Positions 12,725 through 22,239 of a stretch of 64,000 nucleotides of DNA are shown here, in pieces. The stretch is from positions 101,602-165,601 of the forward strand of contig FTLJ01000362.1 in assembly GCA_900155495.1 (NCBI GenBank), given 5' to 3'. Below the pieces are notes generated by a model. That model saw only the letters and a program-made list of their open reading frames with translations. It did no database searches and was not told where the DNA came from. A program made the translations under genes and the position numbers. This DNA comes from Porogramme epimiltina (lineage: Eukaryota; Basidiomycota; Agaricomycetes; Polyporales; Polyporaceae). Positions within the stretch are counted from its first letter, which is position 1, and the number at the start of each line of letters is the position of its first letter.

Positions 12725-15285
12725 CAAACTGGTCGCCCTTTTGGTGGGAGGGGGCCGTGAGAAAAAATAACTTAGAATTTGGGCGCATGCGGTGTTTCGA
12801 CGACAGTCCACTTTGTCTGCCACAAATTCCTCCAGCATCCAGGTCGCAAAAATATATTTCGGCGTGTCAATTATACATGTTACGAGCCAGCAAAACGAAT
12901 TTCGAAGCTCCCAAAGGGAAAATAGGCAAGTAGGAGCGGGTTTCGGGTCCGTGAGAGCATCCGGGGAGCCTTCGAGTCTATATCAATGACCGTTTACGTA
13001 GATTGTGAGATTGTGGACATTAGGAGACGCACCAAGTTCCCCACCCGTCTTGACACGCATCGCGCCGCGAAACATTTATAAGAATGTGCAAGGGGCGGGT
13101 GTCGGGGGTGTTGGAGGTAAACACCCTTGAAGGGGTAACCTACAGGTGGGACCATACATACGGGCCCATATGGATGGTCAGGTTGAACGACGTACCATGC
13201 TGTCTCGTGAACGAGGGGTCACCCTTGGCGGGCAGGGCTGCAGGGCAAGCCGTGTGCACCAGGCTCGTCGTCTCGGGGGAGGGGGGGGCGCCTGCCGCGC
13301 ACAAGGCGCAAACATGTCCCCGCGCTTGGCCTTCTTGAGCACTGCGGGGACCGTGGGCGCCAGCGGCGCGGCCCTTGGGCGGGAAGCGACCGCGCCGAAA
13401 GTGGTGCGAGAACGTGCAGCACCGCGGCGGGGGATGCCTTTATCTGGATGGAGGCGCCGACCGCGCCGCTCGCGACGACCCGGATTTATACCCGAGAAGC
13501 GTCGAGGGCGGCGTGGACGACGGCATGTATCGAAGTATCGGGAGTGTGGGGCGACGACGCGCGCGAGTACGGCGGGGCACCGGCGTGCACGAACACAGTG
13601 GTCGGTATGCACTCCAGCAGAGAAGTGGACGGTGCCGCCGCGTCTTGCGGGCGAGTGCGTGGTGGAGGGGATGAGGGAGGGCGCAGGGGAAAAGAGAACG
13701 TACGTGATACGGCACGTAGCCCTTTAAGGCGTCGGCCCGGGAGGTAACAGAGAGCTGCGAACGTGACGCGTCCGGTGCAGGGCGTACGCGATGAAGTTGG
13801 CGAGGGGCGAAGACGGGGCGGGGGGCACAGTCGTCGAGAGGGGAGGAGGTTAGGACACGCAAGCAGATGCGTAACGAACCGCGCGCAGAGCTTTGCGGTG
13901 TTTTCATGGTCGTAGTACGGATCCTTTTAGGAAATGAGAAGGGGGATCAGGGAGGGGACGGCGGCGCTATACTCACCACCACGGGATGCGCGCTGGGGCC
14001 CGCTATACGAGAAGACAACTTGGACTGCCTCTTGAAGGGGCTGGGGTGGCGGGCGGTGGATGGGCCCGAGACGGCAGCCATGGGAGGTGTCGCGGGAGAG
14101 GGAGAGGGACGGTGGAAGTCTAGTGGGACAAAGGGGAAACTCTAGGACGAAGGGGCCGTCGGCGGTCGCGCGTCGATGGGGAGGGGGCGTGAGAAAGATA
14201 TCACGCGGTGGCCTCCTCAACGACTCCACACTGCGTTCTTGTCCCTCTTCATCTCCCCGCACTCTGTGCTCCGGACAGCGGAAATACAGGAAGCCAATGT
14301 TTCTGGCTGAGAGAATGCTTGGTGTGGGAACTCGGTGGGTATCCTAGCATTCTCAGTCTGCATAGATACTGATAGATGTGCAATCAAGTTAGGTACTACT
14401 CCTCATACTTCTCCGGACTCTCACGCACACAGGAGCAGAGTGCCCGCTCTCAGGCGTGGACATCATAGATTTCGAAGCCGGTACGATTCAAGACACTGGT
14501 ATGCTGCTTCGACGGCCTGCCGGTGATACGGTCACTCTCAAAGTAAACATTTTCGGGCATACGTCACTGTAGTACGTCATCACTCAAATTCTACTTCTCG
14601 ATGCCTTCAAGCACGACCTGCCGGTTGCTGTCGCCGGTGCTCATACAATACTCTTCTACAGAAGCTATACACTATAACACACCATGTCACACGCATACTG
14701 TGATACATTCCGCCGGTATGTGCCTCTCCGTTCACCGGCTACCTAAACCTAGCATTTGACTCTGCCCCTTCCTGTGTACACCAACAGTTATCTTTCTATC
14801 CCTTACATGGCGGGTGGCGTACTACTGCGCTCATGCGCCCGTCCAACTTTGCCTCAATATCTGAAATTGGACGATCTCCGAGCATGCATTAAGCGTTATG
14901 GTCACCCTCTGTGGACGTCGAAGGGCTCACAGCTTTCTTGCTCACTTCTTTACCATCCCAACTGCGGTATGTCACCTTTTGACCACCCCTCCCACAGCCG
15001 TCAAAGTAATATTGACATACTTACCTCGCTCCAAGGCTCCCTAGATGCTTTCACCGAGCCAAAAATCGCCTTAACCCACCTATTTTCTCTTCTGAGATGC
15101 CGGAACTTGTTATTCTGGCTCGTGTAATGCATACCCAGCACCCAATAATATATTTTTGTGAGCTAGATGTCTGGGGAAGTCATGATAGACAAAGTTGGCT
15201 TGCGGTGAAACGCCGCATGCGCTCAAATTCTAAGTTATTTTTTCTCACGGCCCCCTCCCGCCAAAAGGGCGACCAGTTTGCCCAG
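12720..15285. mobile_element. 2.6-kb element with ~100-bp terminal inverted repeats
   Basis: The left arm (12720-12822) and right arm (15183-15285) are inverted copies of each other. The outer 79 bp differ at only three positions (inner positions 26, 62 and 73) and similarity then decays. Both arms begin CTGGGCAAACTGG at their outer ends. No transposase is recognisable inside, so this looks like a non-autonomous DNA transposon or a TIR-flanked segment. I could not find an obvious target-site duplication at the arm boundaries. Each end is flanked by its own short hairpin (12652-12724 and 15280-15360). The interior (about 13080-14100 GC-rich, 14300-15120 A/T-richer) has only short overlapping open frames. 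Confidence 0.75.
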
Positions 15286-15360
15286 TCGGTATAGCGTGCT
15301 GCCCAATTCACACTCCGCTGATCCTGCTCCTGATTTGGGCTGCTCGCTTACCGACTGGGC
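15280..15360. repeat. Perfect 12-bp inverted repeat (hairpin) at the right end of the TIR element
   Basis: The 12 bases at 15280-15291 are the exact reverse complement of 15349-15360. It mirrors the hairpin at the left end but has a different sequence apart from the CCCAG core. Confidence 0.8.
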
Positions 15361-15757
15361 ACGAGTCTAGTGATTGGTGGCTGTCTGATGCTGGTCTGAG
15401 ACACGCGCCGCCTGGAGGAGTCTGCAGGCCTCGGCTCGCGGGAAGAACTCCTCGAGATCTTATCTTATCTGCTAGCGAGGCCTCGGAAGACGCGTGCCGC
15501 GGTGGCTCTCTCCCAGAAGCAGGTGGCGTCTGCGCCAAAGGCCTAAAGCCCTCAGACTCACACAACCACTCCTTGGATACGATCCTCCATGTTCCCCCCT
15601 CTAAAGCGGCCCCCGCCGTCCCTCTGAGCCTCCACCGCCTCTTGGTCTCGCTCGGCGACCGCCTCCGGCTCCACTGGCCTCTCAAACACCCATTTTCACT
15701 TCCGACACCAACACCACCCGCACGACTCGCACGACCCCCCTCAGCCCGCCACGCACG

Positions 15758-16684
15758 ATGCCCACCGCCCACGCTCCGCGCAGGAAGGCGTGTCAGGCGC
15801 TGCTCGCGGACGAGCAGCGCACGCCCTGCGCTCAGACCTTCCGCGGGTGGGGCCGCTTTTGCGCGGCGCACCGCGAGGAGCACGCGCGCCTTGCAGGGGC
15901 AGCTAAGGACGCCGCCGCGCGGGCGGAACGCCTCCGCCGCCACGGCGACCTCCCAGAGCGGCTCGTGCGCACGCTTCCGCCCCCCGCGCTGGCGCGCGCC
16001 GCGCAGAAGGCCCAAGAGTACGTCGCGGCGCTCGACGAGGAGCTCGCCGCCCGCGCGGCGCACGCGGCGCGATTCCCCCCGCCGCCTGAGAGCGGGGCGG
16101 GGCCGTCGGTGCGGAGGCCTACCACAGGCGGGTCTGTCGCTGGGTCACCTGGTGCTGGCGCGAGCCAGACAGCGGTGGGTGCGGGGCGGGCGGGATCGCC
16201 GACACCGACGCTATCCGAGGACGAGCGCCATGACGAACGGATGCAAGGCGCGAGGGACAGGCGGGCGACGGCGGTTGCGCTCATCGAGCGAGTGACACGG
16301 CGGAGGGAGGAGCTGCTTGCCGAGGTGCGGGAACGGCGTGAGCGGTACGGGGCCGTGGGGCCAGACGGGGAGAGGCAGCCCCTGGTGGATGGGGGTCGCC
16401 GCCGTCGTGAGCGGGGCGGCGCGCAGCGAGTCATGTGTATAGCCGTCTGCGTGGTTTTGGTGAGTCGTCCGTGAGCATCTTCCGAGGCCTCTGATGCTCA
16501 TCTGGCCGTTCCTCCTATCTGGGCTGGTTTTGGATGCTATAGGTTGTTGCGGTGCCCATGGCTGTAGCCTTCCTGTTCATAACTCGCGTTGATACGACGA
16601 AGGTGCGTGGTCTGGCTCTGAGGCGGTGAATGCTCCCGGGATTAATGGGCTTCTTGCGCGCAGTACGAGTACGCGTACATCTGA
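15758..16684 (+). CDS. Zinc-finger-like, coiled-coil protein with C-terminal hydrophobic tail, array copy 1
   Basis: Family not recognised; related to the genes at 17282 and 20778. Exon 1 is 15758-16459 and exon 2 starts at 16543. Exon 2 either ends at 16602 and splices to 16664-16684 (61-nt intron, TTGCGCGCAG acceptor) or reads on to a stop at 16629. The N terminus holds Cys12, Cys24, Cys35 and His38 in a C-x11-C-x10-FC-x2-H arrangement, the same order as the other two copies and likely metal-binding (inference). Ala/Arg/Glu-rich helices follow (about 40-110), then a low-complexity linker, and a second helical block (about 160-200, DERMQG...LIERV) that aligns with the DAGH...LIEQL block of copies 2 and 3. 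The tail (VMCIAVCVVL then VVAVPMAVAFLFI, split by intron 1) is a single membrane-spanning segment close to the C terminus. That suggests a tail-anchored protein facing the cytosol. Confidence 0.75.
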
Positions 16685-17281
16685 GCCGATGGGAACGCCC
16701 GCGTCGGCCGCTCTATCTGGACTGTTGTTCTCTTGCATGCATGGATCCTCGCAATATTCACCCCTCTGTACCACCAATCCCCCTCTCTGCAATGTACCGG
16801 GTTCTGCAATGTCAGTGTACTCATATCCCGCTTATAATCCGGAGCTCCTACTAGACCATCCCCTTGCATGAGTACTCGGAAGAGCAGAGCGTTATATATG
16901 GTGCGTCAGAACATGCCTATTCGAAGCTCGGGCAGATACGCCGACATCCGACATACACCCAGCTCCGACTCAGAATCTAGATTCTAACTGAACAACGCTG
17001 CACGCTGAAGCCCGAATGCGTCCTGCTCGGGTCCTAGGGCGGCGGCCCGGGCTCTGGACCGTCCAGCCGCCCGTGCTCCAAAGTATGTCTCAACACGCTG
17101 ACAGGGCGGGAACTATCGACTGTCGCGAAGCGTGCGCGATGGTGATATGTGGCCTGCCCAGCGCTCAGCAACTCGCCTCGCGACCACCACCATCCCCTCC
17201 ATGCTTCTCCCTCCCCCGCTTATCGATCCCTCTTGAGGACACCCTCGTTCGCCGTCGTTTCCTGCCCGTACAACATTCGAA
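16685..17281. other. Spacer between array copies 1 and 2
   Basis: About 600 bp with no gene. It should contain the 3' end of copy 1 and the promoter of copy 2; I see no convincing TATA box close to the copy 2 start. Confidence 0.45.
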
Positions 17282-18382
17282 ATGGACTCCCCCGAAACAT
17301 CCCCAGAGCCTGATCGGCGCACCTGCCAGGCGCTCCTCGAGGACGAGCTCACGCCCTGCACGCGCACCCTGAACCCACGCACCAACAGTCGCTGGTGTCC
17401 GCCGCACGGCAAAGAGTACAAGGAGCACACGAGGACGTACAAAACCCTCTCCGATCAAGTCCGCGCGCTCAAGGACGCCGCACGACTCTCCAGGAAACGG
17501 CGCCAAGAGCTCGCGACCACCGATGAAGTGGACGCTGCCATCGCGCGTGTGGAGGAATGGCGAGAAGCGATCCTATCAGAGATTGCGGCGCGGATCAAGC
17601 AGCACAAGCGTTTCTTTCCCGTACCTGGTGCGTTGCCCGCGTCTCCCCGATACATCCACATACTGACACTCCATTCGACCTATTATCAATCTACGCTTGC
17701 CGTGCAGACGCGGGCCACGAGCAGTGGATACAAGGCCTCAGGGCAGACGAGGAGTATGCCGCGGACCTCATCGAGCAGCTTCGGGCACGCAAGGCCCACC
17801 TGCTCGCCGAAGACGAGGCGCAGCGCCGCCGCATCGAGGACACGAAGCGCGCGTGGCTCAACTGGCGCGAGCGCGAGGACGCACGCATCGCAGCAGAAGC
17901 CCGGGAGCGGCGGCGCCTGGAGGACGAGCGGCGCGAGCGCACCAAGCTTCTTCCAGCCACCTCTGCAGCGGCGTCGTGGCCCTCCCCTGCTGTAGTGCGT
18001 GACTCCTCACGCCTCGCGCGGCCAACGTACGGCGCCGTAGCTGCTACCACGCCGGCGGCAGGGTGGGGTGCGCAGGCCCCTCGGAGGAGTGCGTGGGGGG
18101 CGAGCTCGCCGGAGTACTGGCAGTACCAGGCCACGGCGCACGCTCCACCCCCACAGCCCGTGCAGGTGCGCACCACGTATGTACGCGTGGTCGACGTCGA
18201 GAGGCAGGTGCCGATGGGAACGTACCGCGAAGAACGCCCGGAGGAAGAAAGCTCGTCGTCTCCATGGGTCCTTATTGTAAGTGATGTCTCGCTCGCGCGC
18301 TGTTGGCGTGGTCTGACGTTACCCTTAGGGTCTGGTACTGGTCCTGGCTTGGTGCTGGTGGAACGGTGGCAGCAGCTATTAA
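17282..18382 (+). CDS. Zinc-finger-like, coiled-coil protein with C-terminal hydrophobic tail, array copy 2
   Basis: Function unknown. Three exons fit in phase: 17282-17627, 17708-18276 and 18329-18382, giving 322 residues. Cys15, Cys26, Cys39 and His42 form the C-x10-C-x12-WC-x2-H motif in the segment CQALLEDELTPC...RWCPPHG. A helical region with Lys/Glu/Arg follows to about 110. After intron 1 the DAGH block opens a long charged coiled coil (about 117-190, many EAR/ERRR repeats). A Pro/Ala/Tyr linker follows, then YVRVVDVERQVPMGTY, a motif also present in copy 3 as a variant (VATVDIESQVPVRTH). The C terminus is a hydrophobic stretch (SPWVLI joined to GLVLVLAWCWW) ending only five residues before the stop. 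I chose the exon 3 frame that keeps the donor phase and the shared W-C-x-W motif. This is the best preserved copy of the array. Confidence 0.85.
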
Positions 18383-19204
18383 GCATGTGCATGAATGTAA
18401 GTTCTTTCTGTCAGATCAGTCCGGCCGCCGTGAGGTGTCGTTGACAAGCTCCACGTCGCATAGTAGTTTGCATGTGACATCGCCCCTATGTCGTCTCTTC
18501 CTGTGTTTGCGTTTTCTTTTGCTGTCTGACGCGCTCTCAGTGTTTTAAATACTTGCTCTCCCGTTTGCTGTGCCTCTCATCTGTGTATGTACTTTTAGCT
18601 GCAACTTGTGTAATATCGAATGTACAAATATCTCGCCCCAGTCAAATGAAGATGTGATCTGCACTCCTCTTGGTTTCTTTTGTGAGGTCGGCCGTACGGG
18701 CGATGACTTCGATGGGAACACGAATATTAGCCAGTAATCTACTAGTAGCAGCAGTACGTCGTGTTCGAACAGAAGTCCATGCCTCTGAAATTCACCGTTT
18801 TTGGCTGAAAACGAGCTCCTCAGGTACATCTTCAAAGAGCTGGATATAACGCACGCAGCACGCCACGCCAGGGGCCAGTGCTCGCCAGTGTGGCGAGACG
18901 AAGCAAGAACTAGCATGCACGGGTGACCAACGCTAAAACAGTTACGGTCACGTGACTGACACGACGCGCGTCGCGTTCCACGTCACGTGAAGCGCCTGAT
19001 ATATACCTACTCGGGAGCCCATCCGTCTGCGCATGCAGCCATAACCTCTGACCTCCTTTCCCCACCCATGCACACTTGCAGGCCAAACCACCATCGCCTC
19101 TCTTGACATTGCTTCTCTCGACACCACCTCAGTATGTCTCGTCTCCACCGGTGTAGGCGGCTCGGCGCATGCAAAGCTAGGAACCCGAGTCTTATTCTGA
19201 CTAT
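18383..19204. other. Spacer downstream of array copy 2
   Basis: No gene recognised. At 18388-18398 the copy 2 mRNA keeps GAATGTAAGT, the same donor-like sequence found at the end of copy 3 exon 3, although copy 2 has already reached its stop codon. Confidence 0.4.
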
Positions 19205-19212
19205 ATGCGAAA

Positions 19213-19283
19213 TGCGCATATAATCACCCAGGTGCGCATATAATCACCCATGTGCGCATATAATCATCTAGGTGCGCATATAT
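19213..19283. repeat. Tandem 20-bp repeat, about 3.5 copies
   Basis: The unit GTGCGCATATAATCACCCAG is repeated head to tail with one or two changes per copy. It sits just upstream of the protease-like pseudogene. Confidence 0.85.
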
Positions 19284-19404
19284 GAGAACACCAAGTACAT
19301 ACGCTATATGTCCTACTCACATCTAGATCTAGTATGCCGAGAGCGCCTCGTACATGGACTGTCAACCCGTATACGTCTTGTCGTCGACGGCGGCAGATTC
19401 CACG

Positions 19405-20398
19405 GTAGGTACCTACTGTCGTGAGGAAAACGTCGCGCTCGGAACAATAGGCTTCGACGACGCCGTCACGGCCATGATGACCACTATACGCAGCCACCTC
19501 TATCCTATCGAAGCAAGGTCTGGAACAACGTCGTTGGCATGCTTGGGGGGCCCGCCAACCACGAACATGGTTGTAAGTCGCAATGAGTACTTGGGTTTCG
19601 TGGCGACTCGTGAGGAGAGAGATCCGGATGGTGCAAGCGGTCCACATTGAGGTGATCGAGAACTACACCACGCTCTACCAGCGTACGATTGGCTTTGCGC
19701 AGCTGCATTCGGAGAAGATCAAGGTCTCTGTCGAACGTTCCTACATATTTATCAAGGATTGAACTCTTATCGGGTTGGTTGAGCGACTTTCAAAGGCAAC
19801 AAGCTTTCGGTCGGTACGTCTTTTTCCATCTCCTGTTCGTGTTGTCCCTCGTCGCGTTTTCCATATACAACCTTCACTTTAGCTGACTGTGACTTTTATC
19901 TTTCCCGCAGGCGGTAAACTCTCGGTCTCCGAGTATGACGTTCCCTCACCCTCAGGATCGAAAGGACTACAGCTGCCCCCAACGTGGTCTCCGAGCCGGC
20001 GACGTGGTCCGAGAGCCCGAAATGCGCAATCCTTAGCACCTCGATGCCCACGGCGAAAAGTGTCTGCTTGTGATCAAAAATTGGTCGACTACGGGAACAA
20101 CGGTCGGTGGCGTGAACGGCCTTGAGTCTTTGAGCGCGTTCTTGAAGATTATGATGTCAGTCACGAATCCCTCTAAATTGATGTCTTACCCTACGACAAG
20201 ATGCACGGTAAGTTCTCCGATTCTGCCACTGTCGTCCTTGACGGAGGGGGGGGGGGTCGTATCGTCGGAATCATCACTGGCGGCTCAAGCCCCGCTGACG
20301 GAATTGATCCAAGTACCTCACCTTACTGTTGGCTCGAGGAGCAGGTCCAGGCTAACTTGAAGTTGCCCGGCTGCTTCCTCTACGAAGTCGTCGAGTAG
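19405..20398 (+). pseudogene. Degenerate trypsin-like-fold (serine-protease-like) protein of an agaricomycete family
   Basis: The sequence matches, in order, landmarks of a large family of agaricomycete proteins with a trypsin-like fold that I know from memory. These are a block like VALGTIGFDDAV (about 19430-19480), a QRTIGF block (about 19680), MTFPHPQDRKDY (about 19935), CLLVIKNWSTTGTTVGG (about 20060-20110), IDVLPYDK (about 20177-20200), and a C-terminal GRIVGIITGGSSPADG...GCFLYEVVE. The gene is broken: TAG at 20034 and TAA at 20174 are in the reading path, the frame changes near 20125, and the N-terminal few hundred residues are missing. The GDSG segment that would hold the catalytic serine is replaced by SDSAT. 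An 11-base G run near 20245 may add slippage. At least one remnant intron (about 19815-19910) is visible. Confidence 0.8.
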
Positions 20399-20622
20399 GT
20401 ATGTAACGAACTCGACAAACTTGAAGTGCACATTTCTTCCTACTTCCCTTCTTCTTGTCACGCACGCTTCTTACCCCTTTTTTGTCGACTTCGACTTCTC
20501 TATAATTCGTTTTCGATACCGACCACATGAATCCCCGTGGTCGCATCCTGAGTTACGCCCAAGGCAGTTGTGCATCACACTACCAGTTTCGGCAACACGC
20601 ACGAACCTACGCGATACGCAGG
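20399..20622. other. Short spacer before array copy 3
   Basis: Promoter-side sequence; nothing else recognised. Confidence 0.4.
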
Positions 20623-20628
20623 TATAAG
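20623..20628 (+). promoter_or_regulatory. TATA-like box of array copy 3
   Basis: TATAAG 150 bp upstream of the chosen ATG at 20778. Confidence 0.45.
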
Positions 20629-20777
20629 TCGGGGGCATTCCCCAGCGCCCGACGCTGGCTCGGCTCTCGACTTTCTATCGTCTCCCTCTCTTGCCGGGTC
20701 ATGCCCCCCTCTCTTCTGTGGGAGTGCACTTGAAGACATCCCCCTTCGATCTAACCTCCCCCGTTCCAATTACAAAA

Positions 20778-22239
20778 ATGGTCCTGTCATCGCCGGAGCC
20801 CTTGCCCCTGGAGCCCTTGCCTCTGGAGCTCTCACCCCTGCCTCGCGATGTCAATAAGCCCTCGCCCACCCGCGTCGAACGGCGCGCATGCCAGGCCCTC
20901 CTCGAGGATGAGCTCACTCCCTGCCCACGCCTACTTACGGGGCGGGTGGGACGGCGCTGGTGCTCGCCTCACGGTAGGGAGTACAAGGAGCTCACGAGGA
21001 CGTACAAGGAGCTCTCCGAACGCGTGTGTGCGCTCAAGGCCGCTGCGCGACTCTCGCACGCGGAGCAGTCCCAGCTCGCGACCGTTATGGACGTCGACGG
21101 CGCGATCTCGCGCGCGGAACTCTGGCGCGACCACATCCCCGCCGAGGTATCGGCGCGCACCACGCAGCACCTGCGGTTCTTTCGCGAAATCGGCACGTCG
21201 CTTCCCCACTCCCTCCTTGTTGGTCAGACAGCGCGAGCTGAGTCTTCCCACATCGCTCCGCAACACACCACGCCTACCACATCGTCCCGTATCGCCCCGC
21301 ATCGTACCGCATCTGGCTCCATTGCGCCGCATTCCATCGCGCGGAGCAGACGCGGGACACGCGCGGTGGTTGAAACGCCTACAGAATGACGAGGCGTGCG
21401 TCGAACAGCTCATCGAACAGCTTTGTGCACGCCGGGCGCGCATTCTCGCCGACGCTGAGGCCACGGAGCACCGCCGCGCAGTCGAGGGGGCGGGTCACGG
21501 GGGGTGCGAATGGCGCGAGCTCAAGGACATACGCCTCGAGGCGGAGGCGAGGCCGAGCGGTGAGGCCGAGCAGCCTGAACCCTCAGCGAAAGCGCGAGAG
21601 CGGAAGCGCCTGGAGGAAGAACGGCGGGGTGTGGTCGCGGATGAGAAGAACCAGCTCTGCGAGGAAGCACGGCGGGCTGCGGAAGCGAGGGAGGCGGAGG
21701 AGCGGCAGCGCCCGGAGGAGGAATGTCTCGCGCATGTGCGCTCCGCAACGCCGGGTCCGGAGGACCCGCGTGGTGAAGTGTCTATGTCGCCTTGCGCGGC
21801 GCAGCCCCCGCTAGACGGCAATGTCTCGCCGGTGGGGATGATTGCGCGGGCGCGAGAGTCGGTACAGGATGGGAGGACCGTGTGGGCAGGGAAGACGGTA
21901 CAAACTGGGAGGAGTGCTAGAGGCTCTTCTGAGAGCTGCCAGCGCCCAGCTAGCATATCGTATCCCCCTGCCCCGCCATCTCTCCCGCCACGCCCTACTA
22001 CGTGTGTAGCTACAGTGGACATCGAGAGCCAGGTGCCAGTGAGGACACACCAGGGTGATAACCAGCGGGAAGAGGCCCTGTCTTTGTGGTGGATTCTCCT
22101 CGTAGTAAGCGTTTTCTTGCGTGTCAGCACGTTGCCTTTCTGAAACTCCTTCTAGGGATTGATTACAGCTCTAGTAGTGTTGGTGGACTGGTGCAAATGG
22201 TTGCTGAATTCCCTGTATGAATGTAAGTGTATCCGTTGA
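20778..22239 (+). CDS. Zinc-finger-like, coiled-coil protein with C-terminal hydrophobic tail, array copy 3
   Basis: Homologous to copies 1 and 2. Exons are 20778-21192, 21350-22104 and 22156-22239 (417 residues) if intron 1 uses a GC donor. By alignment with copy 2 the donor should be at 21193, but the sequence there is G|GCACGT instead of G|GTGCGT. Without splicing the two halves are in different frames. The N terminus has a short LPLEP repeat, then Cys38, Cys49, Cys62 and His65 in the C-x10-C-x12-WC-x2-H motif. After the junction come the DAGH block, LIEQL, and a much longer Glu/Arg/Ala coiled coil than in copy 2. The end is WWILLV joined to GLITALVVLVDWCKW, a probable single membrane segment. 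A GTAAGT at 22222 could add a fourth exon. It may be a functional gene with a rare GC-AG intron or an early pseudogene. Confidence 0.7.

Noticed and set aside
20691..20777. Upstream in-frame ATG for array copy 3
   Set aside because: Would add residues absent from copies 1 and 2; the ATG at 20778 follows an AAAA context and fits the TATA-like box at 20623.
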